NCBI GenBank assembly: GCA_027493405.1
Contig: JAOSKV010000001.1
Coordinates: 808,855 to 872,854, forward strand
Length of the DNA: 64,000 bases
Origin: FEB-22 sp003105195
GTDB lineage: Bacteria; Pseudomonadota; Alphaproteobacteria; Rhizobiales; Xanthobacteraceae
Direction of reading: 5' to 3'
The translations under genes were made by a program, and so were the position numbers. This document shows, in pieces, positions 1-8,831 of the stretch. The notes under the pieces were generated by a model. That model saw nothing but the letters and a program-made list of their open reading frames with translations. It did no database searches and was not told the origin of the DNA. Each line of letters starts with the position of its first letter. Position 1 is the stretch's first letter.

Positions 1-960
1 CTCGCCTCCATCAACATGATCATCGGCGCCTCGTTCGGCGGCACGCCTTCCCTCACCGCCACCTCGGGCCCCGGCCTCTCGCTGATGACCGAGGCGCTCG
101 GGCTCGCCACCGCCGCCGAGGTGCCGATCGTCGTGGTCGACGTGATGCGCGGCGGTCCCTCCACCGGCATCCCGACCAAGTCCGAGCAGGCCGACCTCAA
201 CATCGCGGTCTACGGCTTCCACGGCGACGCGCCGCACCTGGTGCTGGCGCCGCAATCGGTCGGCGACTGCCTGTTCACGACCCAGTGGGCGGCCTATCTG
301 GCCGAGGCCCTGCAGGCCCCGGCCATCGTGCTGTCCGACCAGTTCATGGGCCAGTCGCGCGCCGCGATCGCGCGGCCCGCCGACGTCGCCTTCATCGGCC
401 AGCGCCGCCGGGCGACCGAGATCGCGGCACCTTACAAGCGCTACGCCCTCGCCGGCGACGGCGTCTCGGCCATGGCGATTCCGGGCACGCCCAACGGCCA
501 GTACACGGCCGACGGGCTCACCCATACGGAACGCGGCATCCCGACCAGCCGCGCCGAGGACCATCTGGCCCAGCTCGACAAGCGGCGCGACAAGCTCGCG
601 CGCTTCGCCTATGGCGACCACTGGGCGACCATCGAGGGCGACGGCGACCTCGCGGTCCTCACCTGGGGCTCCCTCACCGGCGCCGTGCGCGAGGGCCTCG
701 CGCGGGCGCGCAAGGACGGGGTGGCCGCGCGCCTGGTCGCGCCGCGCCTGCTCTATCCGACGCGGCCCGACGAGTTCGCCGCCGCCCTCGACGGAGCGAA
801 GCGCCTGCTCGTGGTCGAGCAGACCCATAGCGCCCAGTTCCACCATTATCTGCGGGCGCACTACGACCTTCCGGGCGAGGTCCGCGTCCTCAACCGCCCC
901 GGACCCCTGCCGATCTCCCCCGGCGAAATCCATCGCACCGTGTTGGAATGGAGGGCCTGA
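1..960 (+). CDS. korA: 2-oxoacid:ferredoxin oxidoreductase alpha subunit (KorA), 5' end missing
   Basis: The reading frame is open from the first base, so the N-terminus lies outside the window. The protein resembles the alpha subunit of two-subunit 2-oxoacid:ferredoxin oxidoreductases, with the segment SGPGLSLMTEALGLA and a TKSEQADL motif typical of the family. With KorB it decarboxylates a 2-oxoacid (usually 2-oxoglutarate) to the acyl-CoA and reduces ferredoxin in the cytoplasm. The stop overlaps the korB start (TGATG), so the two are coupled. In Thauera, KorAB feeds electrons to benzoyl-CoA reductase, and the neighbouring phenylacetate genes make a similar job plausible here. Phenylglyoxylate oxidation is an alternative, but the characterised enzyme for that has five subunits. 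Confidence 0.88.
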   Translation, partial: LASINMIIGASFGGTPSLTATSGPGLSLMTEALGLATAAEVPIVVVDVMRGGPSTGIPTKSEQADLNIAVYGFHGDAPHLVLAPQSVGDCLFTTQWAAYLAEALQAPAIVLSDQFMGQSRAAIARPADVAFIGQRRRATEIAAPYKRYALAGDGVSAMAIPGTPNGQYTADGLTHTERGIPTSRAEDHLAQLDKRRDKLARFAYGDHWATIEGDGDLAVLTWGSLTGAVREGLARARKDGVAARLVAPRLLYPTRPDEFAAALDGAKRLLVVEQTHSAQFHHYLRAHYDLPGEVRVLNRPGPLPISPGEIHRTVLEWRA

Positions 961-1796
961 TGTCCACCGCCGAGATGCGCCTCGCCTGCAAGCCGGGCGA
1001 CTACAAGTCCGACGTCCAGCCGGTCTGGTGCCCGGGCTGCGGCGACTATCACGTGCTGATGTCGTTCACCCGCGCCTTCGCGGCGCTCGGCCTGCCGCCC
1101 GAGAAGATCGCGGTGATTTCCGGCATCGGCTGTTCCTCGCGCATTCCCGCCTACACCAACTGCTACGGCTTCCACGGCGTGCACGGCCGCTCGCTGGCGC
1201 TCGCCGCGGGCCTGAAGGTGACGCGGCCGGACCTCACCGTGGTGGTGGCGAGCGGCGACGGCGACGGCTACTCGATCGGCGGCAATCACTTCCTGCACGC
1301 CTGCCGGCGCAACATCGACATGACCTACGTGGTCATGGACAACCGCGTCTACGGCATGACCAAGGGCCAGCCCTCTCCCACCACCGAGCCGGACTTCGAT
1401 ACCGCGCTCTCGCCGGGCGGCACCGGGGTGAGCCCGTTCCATCCGCTGGTGATCGCGCTCGCCTCCGGCGCCAACTTCGTCGCCCGCGCCTTCTCGGGCT
1501 CGCCCAACGAGACCGCCGACATCCTGGTCGAGGCGATCCGCCACCCGGGCTTCTCCTTCATCGAGATCCTGAGTCCCTGCGTGACGTTCCGGCCCGACGA
1601 GAAGGAATGGAAATCCATGGTGCGCCCGGCCCCCGTCGAGGCCACCGACGACGCCGCGCGAGCCGCGCGCCGGCTGATGACCGACGACGGCTTCAACATC
1701 GGCGTGCTCTACCGCGGCGAGCGCCGGCCGTTCCAGCCGCCGTTCGGCCGCGCCGATGCCGACCTTACCGCGCTCGAGACGGAGTTCGTGCTGTGA
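960..1796 (+). CDS. korB: 2-oxoacid:ferredoxin oxidoreductase beta subunit (KorB)
   Basis: This is the thiamine-diphosphate subunit of KorAB. The early CPGCGDYH motif, a GIGCSSR motif (cluster-binding cysteines) and GDGDGYSIGGNH followed by DNRVYGMTKGQ form the TPP/Mg and substrate region, as in KorB/PorB proteins. The chosen ATG at 960 overlaps the korA stop and has GGAGG six bases upstream. An in-frame ATG at 948 would extend deeper into korA and lacks that spacing. The length of about 278 residues is normal. The next gene starts inside the korB stop, giving a three-gene operon. Confidence 0.92.
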   Translation: MSTAEMRLACKPGDYKSDVQPVWCPGCGDYHVLMSFTRAFAALGLPPEKIAVISGIGCSSRIPAYTNCYGFHGVHGRSLALAAGLKVTRPDLTVVVASGDGDGYSIGGNHFLHACRRNIDMTYVVMDNRVYGMTKGQPSPTTEPDFDTALSPGGTGVSPFHPLVIALASGANFVARAFSGSPNETADILVEAIRHPGFSFIEILSPCVTFRPDEKEWKSMVRPAPVEATDDAARAARRLMTDDGFNIGVLYRGERRPFQPPFGRADADLTALETEFVL

Positions 1797-2317
1797 ACCA
1801 GGCGACGCCCGAGATCACCTCCCTCCCCGACCTGCTCGCGGTCGCCTGGCGCATCGAGGCAGATGCCGTCGAACGCTATCAGGCGCTCGCCGCGCAGATG
1901 GAGACGTTCAACAACGCCGAGCTCGCTGCGGTCTTCCGCGACCTCGCCCGGGCCGAAGGCATCCACGCCGAGGAGATCCGCCGCATGGCGGGCGATCTCG
2001 ACGTCGCGGCACGCGCGCGCGAGATCGATCCGTGGCGATCGGGCGAGAGCCCCGAATCGGCCGACCTGGCGGAGGCGCATTACAAGATGACCCCGTGGCA
2101 CGCCCTGCAGCTCGCGCTCGCCGGCGAGCAGCGCGCGCTCGCCTTCTTCGACCACATCCTCAAGACCGCGACCGACGAGGCGGTGCGCAAGATGGCGGCC
2201 GAGTTCGTCGAGGAGGAGAACGAGCACGTCGACCTCGTGCGCCGCCTCCTGCGCCGCCACCGCGAGCCGTCGGAGAACTGGTCCGAGGACCCGGACGCCC
2301 CCGTCGCGCAGGATTGA
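1793..2317 (+). CDS. ferritin-like / rubrerythrin-type diiron protein
   Basis: A 174-residue protein starting at GTG 1793, which overlaps the korB stop. Two helical pairs carry the ferritin-like metal-ligand pattern: E-x2-A-V-E-R-Y near residue 22, EGIHAEEI near 54, GEQRALAFF near 108 and EEENEHVDL near 140. It has no C-terminal rubredoxin cysteines, so it is an erythrin-like four-helix protein rather than a full rubrerythrin. Coupling to korAB suggests protection of an oxygen-sensitive enzyme or peroxide scavenging, but this is inferred from position. Its N-terminus, VNQATPEITSL, shows no signal peptide, so it should be cytoplasmic. Confidence 0.8.
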   Translation: MNQATPEITSLPDLLAVAWRIEADAVERYQALAAQMETFNNAELAAVFRDLARAEGIHAEEIRRMAGDLDVAARAREIDPWRSGESPESADLAEAHYKMTPWHALQLALAGEQRALAFFDHILKTATDEAVRKMAAEFVEEENEHVDLVRRLLRRHREPSENWSEDPDAPVAQD

Positions 2318-2445
2318 CTGCGCAGATCGTAGCAAGGGTCGGCTGTTCGGAAGAACATGCTCGGCGTCATCCCGGCGCGCTCGCTTGGCCGCGATGACGC
2401 CGAGAAATTTCCTCTGGCGCAGCAGGACTGATCCGCCCTGCCCCG

Positions 2446-3786
2446 TCACCCCGCCTGCTTGCGCAGGTCGCGCACGCGCACGGCCTTGCCCTGCGAGCGC
2501 GGCACCTCGCCCGGGCCCTTCACCTCGACCGTGCAGGTCACGCCGATCAGCGACTTGATGTGGTGGCGCACCTCGGTGGCCTTGCGGGCGCGCGCGCTTT
2601 CCGGGCCGGCCGCCTCGGGCGCGAGCTCCACCTCCACGGTCATGGCGTCGAGCGCGCCCTCGCGCCTCAGCACGATCTGATAGTGCGGCGAGAGCCCCGG
2701 GAAGCCCACCAGCACGGCCTCGACCTGCGAGGGATACACGTTGACGCCGCGGATGATCATCATGTCGTCGTCGCGGCCGGTGACGCGCATGATCCGCACA
2801 TGGGTGCGCCCGCAGGCGCAGGGCGTATCGTCGAGCCGGGTGATGTCGCGCGTGCGGTAGCGGATCATCGGCAGCGCGTCCTTGGTGAGCGTCGTGATCA
2901 CGAGCTCGCCCGCCTCGCCGAACCGCAGCGGCTCGAGGGTTTCCGGATCGACGATCTCGAACAGGAAATGGTCCTCCCAGCCGTGCAGGCCGTTCTGCGC
3001 GACGTGGCACTCGCAGGCGACGCCCGGTCCCATGATCTCGGAGAGGCCGTAGATGTCGACCGCCTTGATGCCGAGCCGCTGCTCCAGGTCGTGGCGCATG
3101 CCCTCGCTCCAGGGCTCGGCGCCGAACACCCCGCAGCGCAGCGGCGAGCCGCGCAGATCGACCCCCATCCCCTCGGCGACCTCCGCGATGTTGAGCGCGT
3201 AGGACGGGGTCGCGCACAGCACCTGCGCGCCGAAGTCGCGCATCAGCGCCACCTGCCGCTCGGTGCCGCCCCCCGACATCGGCACCACCGTGCAGCCGAG
3301 CCGCTCGGCCCCGGCATGCGCGCCGAGCCCGCCGGTGAACAGCCCGTAGCCATAGGCATTGTGCACGATGTCGCCCGGCATCGCGCCGATGCAGGCGAGC
3401 GAGCGCGCCATGAGGTCGGCCCAGCGGTCGAGGTCGCCGCGCGTGTAGCCGACCACGGTCGGCTTGCCGGTGGTGCCCGAGGAGGCGTGCAGCCGCACCA
3501 CCTGCTCGCGCGGCACCGCGAACAGGCCGAACGGATAGTTGTCGCGCAGGTCCGTCTTCATCGTGAAGGGGAAGCGGCGGATATCGGCGAGCGAATGGAG
3601 GTCGTCCGGCGACACGCCGGCCGCCTCGAACTTGCGCCGGTAGTGCGGGACATTGGCATAGGCTTGGCCGAGCGTGCGCCTGAGGCGGGCGAGCTGCAGC
3701 GCCGACAGGGCGTCGCGCGGCGTGGTCTCGACCTCCGGCTCGAACATGAAGGGTCGGTCGTCGCGGACGGCACGTTGCTGGCTCAT
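2446..3786 (-). CDS. paaK: phenylacetate-CoA ligase (PaaK/PadJ type)
   Basis: A 446-residue AMP-forming ligase that activates an aryl acid, most likely phenylacetate, with ATP and CoA. The P-loop-like SSGTTGKPT signature is near residue 103, YGLSEIMGPG near 245, and RYRTRDITRLD with a Cys pair (CACGRTH) near 306 marks the PaaK family. The C-terminal domain carries the MTVEVEL–IGVTCTVEV region ending in GKAVRVRDLRK. It is the last gene of a minus-strand operon and follows the [4Fe-4S]/membrane subunit by 15 bases. Its position beside a PadB-like enzyme points to the anaerobic PadJ role rather than the aerobic paa pathway, since no paaABCDE genes are visible. Other aryl acids cannot be excluded. 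Confidence 0.88.
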   Translation of the reverse strand: MSQQRAVRDDRPFMFEPEVETTPRDALSALQLARLRRTLGQAYANVPHYRRKFEAAGVSPDDLHSLADIRRFPFTMKTDLRDNYPFGLFAVPREQVVRLHASSGTTGKPTVVGYTRGDLDRWADLMARSLACIGAMPGDIVHNAYGYGLFTGGLGAHAGAERLGCTVVPMSGGGTERQVALMRDFGAQVLCATPSYALNIAEVAEGMGVDLRGSPLRCGVFGAEPWSEGMRHDLEQRLGIKAVDIYGLSEIMGPGVACECHVAQNGLHGWEDHFLFEIVDPETLEPLRFGEAGELVITTLTKDALPMIRYRTRDITRLDDTPCACGRTHVRIMRVTGRDDDMMIIRGVNVYPSQVEAVLVGFPGLSPHYQIVLRREGALDAMTVEVELAPEAAGPESARARKATEVRHHIKSLIGVTCTVEVKGPGEVPRSQGKAVRVRDLRKQAG

Positions 3787-3801
3787 GCTGGCCCCCTTTT
3801 T

Positions 3802-5412
3802 TCAGTGCGGTACGACAGCGGCGGGACGGAAGGTCCAGCCGGGCTTGACGGGCGGCCCGGCGGGACCGGCCCCGCGCGCGGGGGTGTGCGCGAGTGCGAA
3901 GCCCTGGTTGAAGGCCGCGCGCGTGATCAGGACGAGCTTCAGGACCCAGCCGGCCGCGAAGGCCGCGAGCCCGCCGAGCCAGAGCCAGGGGACAAAGTCG
4001 GCCGTGACCAGGCCGGCCGCGAGGATCGGGACCGGCAGCGCCGTGCCGGGCAGCCACAGCCAGGGGCTGACGCGTCCGAGCGCGTCGAGGGTGGCGGTCG
4101 GCGCGCCGTCGCGCGCGAGCGCGGCGCGGTAGCCGAGCCAGGCGAGCGCGCGCAGCACGACCAGCGCCAGCAGGGCGCCTGCCACCAGGGTTGTCGCCGC
4201 TGCCGGCGGCTGCAGCAGGGCGCCAAGCGCGAGGAACAGCCCGGCCCCCTCGGCGAGGCCGGTGCTCACGATCAGCGGCACGATCGCCGGCACGCGCCAG
4301 GCCGGGACGCCGCGCGCCGCCGTGAGGATCCGCGCCTGGCAGTAGAGGAAGCCGAGGCCCGTGATGGCCGCCGCCCCCACGAGCGCCGGGTGGCCGTACC
4401 ACAGCCCGAGCGCGCCGAGCGGAAACAGGAACGCCGCCACCAGCGCCTCCCGGGTCATCCAGGAGCGCTGCGGATGCCGCAGCACGTTGAGAAACCGCCA
4501 CGGCCGCCCGATCTCCAGCCAGACCAGGAACAGCCCCGTCGCCACGAGGGCGAGCGCGGCCAAGCCGATCAGCCGATGCGGCATCGCGACCAGGCTCGCG
4601 AGCCCGAAAGCCGCGAGCAGCCCGGTGCCGGCGCCGCCGCCCATGAAGTTGCCGGCCGCGCGCCAGTCCCAGTGGCTCTGCAGCGCGGGCGCGATCCCCT
4701 TCGCGCGGGTCGGCGCGGGCGTCTGCGACGCCGGGTCGGCAGCCGCCTCCGGCGCCGGATCGCTCGTGCGATCCGCGTAGAGGTAATAGAAGCCCGGGCC
4801 GGTGCCGAGCTCCTCGTGCATGCGGAAGTGCCGCTGCTCGCGCAGCAGCCGCGAGACGTTGCTCTCCGGATCGTCGAGGTCGCCGAAATGCAGGGCGGTC
4901 GCGATGCAGGCATTGGCGCAGGCGGGCGTCGCGGCCGGGTCCATGCCCGGCACCAGGCCGCCGGAGAGGCCGGAATCGATGCGCTCGACGCAGAAGGTGC
5001 ATTTCTGCGCCACGCCAAGGCGGTCCGGGTCGAACCGCTCGACCTCGTTGCGGGTCGCGACCTCGCCATAGGCGAAGCGCGGCGCATCCACCTTGAAGCG
5101 CGCCTGGTAGGGGCAGGCGACCGCGCAATAGGCGCAGCCGATGCAGATGTCGTAGTCGATGGTGACGATGCCGTCGGCGCGCTTGCGCGTCGCCGTCGAG
5201 GGACAGACGTCGAGGCACGGCGGATCGGCGCAATGCTGGCACCCGACCGGCACGAAGGTGCGGCTCACCTCCGGATAGCTGCCGGCCTCGATGTCGAGCA
5301 CCTTGCGCCACTGCACCGCCGGCGAGGTCGCGTTCGCGTGCTTGCAGGCCGCCGTGCAGGTCTGGCAGCCGACGCAGCGCTCCAGGTCCGCGACCATCGC
5401 CCAGCGTGTCAT
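3802..5412 (-). CDS. fused [4Fe-4S] electron-transfer / NrfD-DmsC-like membrane subunit (PadC–PadD-like)
   Basis: A 536-residue fusion. Residues 1 to about 200 form a DmsB-type four-cluster ferredoxin with CVGCQTC, CQHCADPPCLDVC, CIGCAYCAVAC and CTFCVERID–CANAC groups. After a linker rich in Pro, Ala and Thr (about 215–245) comes a membrane part of roughly eight hydrophobic segments resembling DmsC/NrfD anchors. It would carry electrons from the molybdopterin subunit to the quinone pool. The ATG at 5410–5412 overlaps the upstream stop (ATGA). In characterised phenylacetyl-CoA:acceptor oxidoreductases the two functions are separate polypeptides (PadC, PadD); here they are one frame. Substrate assignment rests on context. 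Confidence 0.8.
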   Translation of the reverse strand: MTRWAMVADLERCVGCQTCTAACKHANATSPAVQWRKVLDIEAGSYPEVSRTFVPVGCQHCADPPCLDVCPSTATRKRADGIVTIDYDICIGCAYCAVACPYQARFKVDAPRFAYGEVATRNEVERFDPDRLGVAQKCTFCVERIDSGLSGGLVPGMDPAATPACANACIATALHFGDLDDPESNVSRLLREQRHFRMHEELGTGPGFYYLYADRTSDPAPEAAADPASQTPAPTRAKGIAPALQSHWDWRAAGNFMGGGAGTGLLAAFGLASLVAMPHRLIGLAALALVATGLFLVWLEIGRPWRFLNVLRHPQRSWMTREALVAAFLFPLGALGLWYGHPALVGAAAITGLGFLYCQARILTAARGVPAWRVPAIVPLIVSTGLAEGAGLFLALGALLQPPAAATTLVAGALLALVVLRALAWLGYRAALARDGAPTATLDALGRVSPWLWLPGTALPVPILAAGLVTADFVPWLWLGGLAAFAAGWVLKLVLITRAAFNQGFALAHTPARGAGPAGPPVKPGWTFRPAAVVPH

Positions 5413-8145
5413 GCGGCGCGTCCCATCGGCGTGATCTTCACCTTGACGAGGTCGGCGCTCGAGCCGGTCGCGTCGGTGAGCTCGAGCATCATCGGCACGA
5501 GCGCGTTCATGCTGGGTGCGCCGAGGTCCTTGGCGAAGGGCGTCGCCCAGTGGTCGAACTGGCCGATCATCAGCAGCGTGTCGGGGCGGATGCCCTCGCA
5601 CACCATGACCCGGCCCTGCGTGTGGTTGAGCGGCGAGCGCACCTCGACGAGATCGCCGTCGCCGATGCCGAGGCGCGCCGCCGCGGCCGCATTCATGACC
5701 ACGCTGCCGTGGCCCGCGACATTGTCGGCGACCTCGCGGATCATCTGCAGGCCGACATTGCCGCCCCAGGAATACTGCATGCTGCGCGCCGTGATGAGCC
5801 AGAACGGATAGTCCTCGATGCGCACGCTGAAATGCCGGGCGAGCGCGTCCTCCCACAGGCCCGCGAGGTCGCGCCATTTCGGCAGCGGCTCGTACTCCCT
5901 CGAGCTGGCGGTCCCACCACGTGATCCCCTGCTCGTGCAGGCGATGGCCGAGCTCGTGGCCGATGCGGGTGAGGCGCTCCTGGTAGGGCAGCTCGAAGCG
6001 CAGGCCCTGCTCGACCACGCGCGGATAGAGGTACCACTGCAGCCGCGGAAACGGCTTCACGCGGAAGCCGTGCTCCCGGAACCAGGCGAGGCCCTGCGAT
6101 TCCGCCCCGTCCGTCAGCTCGGCGGAGGCGGCGCGGCAGACCGCGTCCCAGATCTCCTCGACGCCGTGGGCCTGCGCGGGCGCGAGCGAGAAGTCGTAGC
6201 CCTCCCCCGACAGGCGGATGCCCGCGGCGCCGCGATTGATCGCCTCGTTGTAGGGCGCGAGCAGGCCGGTGCGGTGCGCGAGCTCGGTCGCGATCCAGGT
6301 GAAGTCGCGCGCCTCGCCCTGCGCGGGCACCGCCTGGTCGCGCAGCGCGAAGCCCTGGTGGTCCCAGAACTGCTCGACATATTTGGTGCCGCCGATGCGC
6401 AGCAGCTGCAGCCCTTCGAGGTCGGTGCAGTCCGGCAGCAGCACGTCGGCCACGTGATTGGTCTCGTCGCGCGTGTAGGCGAAGCAGACCACGAACGGAA
6501 AGCGCGCCATGGCGGCGCCCACCGCCTCGGTGTCCCAGAACGAGATCGCCGGATTGGTGCGGTAGACGAACCAGACATCGGGCGGCGTCGCCTGCGGCAG
6601 GTGCTCGAAGTCCTCGCCCTGCATCATCCAGGCGAGATGCGTCGGCCCGAGCGCCTGGCTCCAGGCCGAGTTGGCGACCAGCGGCACCAGCGTGCGGTGC
6701 GCGCTGCGCACCGGCGGGCGCGATACCCAGGTCTCCTTCTCGGTCGGGTTCATCGGGTAGTGCATGAACCCGTCCGGCCCCGGCGTGACGCTCGACCAGC
6801 GATTGTCGGCCGGCCGGTTGAGCCGCACGGTGGTGCCGAGCGTGCCGCCCGGCACCTCGAGCGCGCCGACCAGGCAGGCGAGCAGCGTGCGCGCCCAGCA
6901 GCATTCGTAGCCGCCCCAGCCGTTGTTGACGGTCTTGCCGAGCGAGATCGCGACCGGGCGGAACGGCAGCTCCCGCCCCTCGATCGTGATCGTCTCGCCG
7001 ATGCGCGCGTGATCCAGGAACTCGTTGGCGACGCGGCGGATGGTGGCCGCCGGCACGTCGCAGATCGGCGCCGCCCATTCGGGCGAGTAGTCTTTCACAT
7101 GGGTGACGAGATGCGCGAAGGCGGGGCGCACGCGCACGCCCGCATGCGACCACGTCTCGCGGTCGGGACCGACCTCGATCCCGTCCGCCGTGAACTCCCC
7201 GTCGAGCGCCGGGTCGGTGCCGGGCACGTCGAACGCGACGGCGCGTCCGGCGGCGAGATCCCACACCAGCGGCTTGCGGGTCCCGGCATCGCGCAGGAAG
7301 TAGCCGTGCGGCCCGATCAGGTAGGGCGAGGAGGTGTGGCGCTTCAGGAACACCCCGTCGAGGAACTCGCGCGCATGCTCGTGCAGCAGCACGTGGATCA
7401 TCGCGAACATGAAGGCCGCATCGGTCTTCGGCTTGATCGGAACCCATTCCGCCGAGCAGGCGCCCGTCACCGACAGGTGCGGCTCGACCTGCACCCGCTT
7501 CATGCCGCGCTTGCGCGCGTCCGCGTGCCGTTTCACCCCGCAGACGCCGCCCGAGGCCTCCACATTGGCACCGAACGAGACCAGGTACTCGCACAGCGGC
7601 GTGTCGGGCGAGACCGTGAAGGCGCGGTGCCACAGCTCGCCGTAGAGATGCTCGGAGTGGTAGCACTTCACGCCCTGGCCGGAGCCGAAGCTCATGTCGA
7701 CCGGCCCCCAGGCCGCGAGGAACGCGGGCAGCGTGCCCATATAGGCGGTGGGCGTGCCGCCGCCGCCGAAGCTCGCCGCCACGCGCGGATAGCCGGCCTC
7801 GTCGGTGAGCCCGGCGGCGCGGGCCGCCTGCAGCTTCGCCGCGATCAGATCGAGCGCCTCGTCCCACGAGATCGGCACGAAGCCCGGGTCCTCGTTGCGG
7901 CCCTTCTTCGGGTTCGTGCGTTTCATCGGCCGCAGGATGCGGTGCGGGTTGTAGGCCTTCTGCACCAGGCCGAACGCCTTGACGCAGGCCTTGCCGCCGG
8001 CCGGATGCACGTCGGCCGCATCGAAGTTCGGCCGCACCTCGGTGGCGACGCCGTCCTCGAGGCGGACCTGCAGCAGGTCCGGCCCGGCGACGCACTGGTA
8101 GCAGTAGGTGGAGACCGTGCGCTCAGTCCGCGGCTTGGCGCCCAT
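5409..8145 (-). CDS. molybdopterin oxidoreductase catalytic subunit, PadB-like, with a single-base frameshift
   Basis: A DMSO-reductase-family enzyme of about 911 residues once one frameshift is repaired. Frame is lost at a CCC run at 5897–5899. Removing one base joins the upstream part ending DRQLE to EYEPLPKWRDLAGLWED and then the intact C-terminal molybdopterin-binding domain (ARSMQYSWGGN, NAAAAARLGIGDGD). The N-terminus has C15 and C18, but the usual third cysteine position is proline (CYQCVAGPD), and C54 follows. No Tat signal is visible, so the protein is probably cytoplasmic, as fits a CoA-thioester substrate. It lies 12 bases after a thioesterase and overlaps the electron-transfer subunit, with phenylacetate-CoA ligase downstream. 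Phenylacetyl-CoA oxidation to phenylglyoxylate is the best guess. The frameshift is probably a sequencing error. Confidence 0.75.
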
Positions 8146-8157
8146 GGCGGCTCACCG

Positions 8158-8574
8158 TCATGCGGCCGGTGACGCAGCGCGCTTCGCCGCCTTGGCCTTG
8201 AGCCGCTCGTGGGTCTTGGCGACGTCCACGACGAAGCGGGTGTGCGTGCCGCGACCGATCTCCTCGAGCTCGTCGCGCGCCACCACCGCGAAGCTCACCT
8301 TGCGGCCCTCGACCGCGGTGACGGTCGCCGTGATCTCGGCCGCCATGCCGAGCAGGGTCGGCGCCGTGTGCCTGACCGCGATGTCCATGCCGACCGAGTC
8401 CTCGCCGGCGTCGGAATGCTCGAGCAGCAGCTCGCGGCAGGTCAGCTCGATGTCGCGCACCAGGTAGGGCGTGCCGTAGACCCGCCCCTCCTGGCCCATG
8501 AAGCTGATGGTGCGGTCGCGGTCCACCGTGACGCGATTGACGCGCGAGAGATCCGGTTTCAGGCTGGCTTTCAT
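8158..8574 (-). CDS. hotdog-fold acyl-CoA thioesterase, FlK-like
   Basis: A 138-residue single hotdog domain. It resembles the fluoroacetyl-CoA thioesterase FlK family, with a central IAVRHTAPTLLG segment and a C-terminal EIGRGTHTRFVVD segment matching the family's HTA and GTH motifs. The chosen ATG at 8572–8574 has GAGGAA upstream; a longer frame starting 36 bases earlier lacks a good ribosome site. It is the first gene of the operon with the molybdopterin oxidoreductase and phenylacetate-CoA ligase. It probably hydrolyses a dead-end or regulatory acyl-CoA, perhaps an aryl-CoA, but the substrate is not predictable from sequence. Confidence 0.82.
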   Translation of the reverse strand: MKASLKPDLSRVNRVTVDRDRTISFMGQEGRVYGTPYLVRDIELTCRELLLEHSDAGEDSVGMDIAVRHTAPTLLGMAAEITATVTAVEGRKVSFAVVARDELEEIGRGTHTRFVVDVAKTHERLKAKAAKRAASPAA

Positions 8575-8831
8575 GTCGTTTCCTCGCCGATGCGTCGCGA
8601 GCCGCGGCACCGGTCATCGTCGGGGTGAAGCTCGCCACGAATTACGCATCGCCATACCTATTGGCGCTGCGCAAAAAGGTCATTGACCGATATCAAGAAG
8701 AGCGCCGCGTGGGCCGTCGCCCCCGGCCGCGAAAGCCGTCGCCGCCGCACGCGCGGGGACGCGCGGCGGCGGCGCTCCGGAAGAAGGCGCTGAACGGATC
8801 GGGGCGGACGCGCTGCATCCGCCCCGGAACG

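Noticed and set aside
1709..5311. Very long minus-strand open frame of 1200 residues
   Set aside because: It overlaps the phenylacetate ligase and electron-transfer genes in other frames, and its composition is Arg/Ala-rich as expected of antisense frames in GC-rich DNA.
2560..5811. Plus-strand open frame of 1083 residues
   Set aside because: It is antisense to three well-supported genes and has no recognisable domain.
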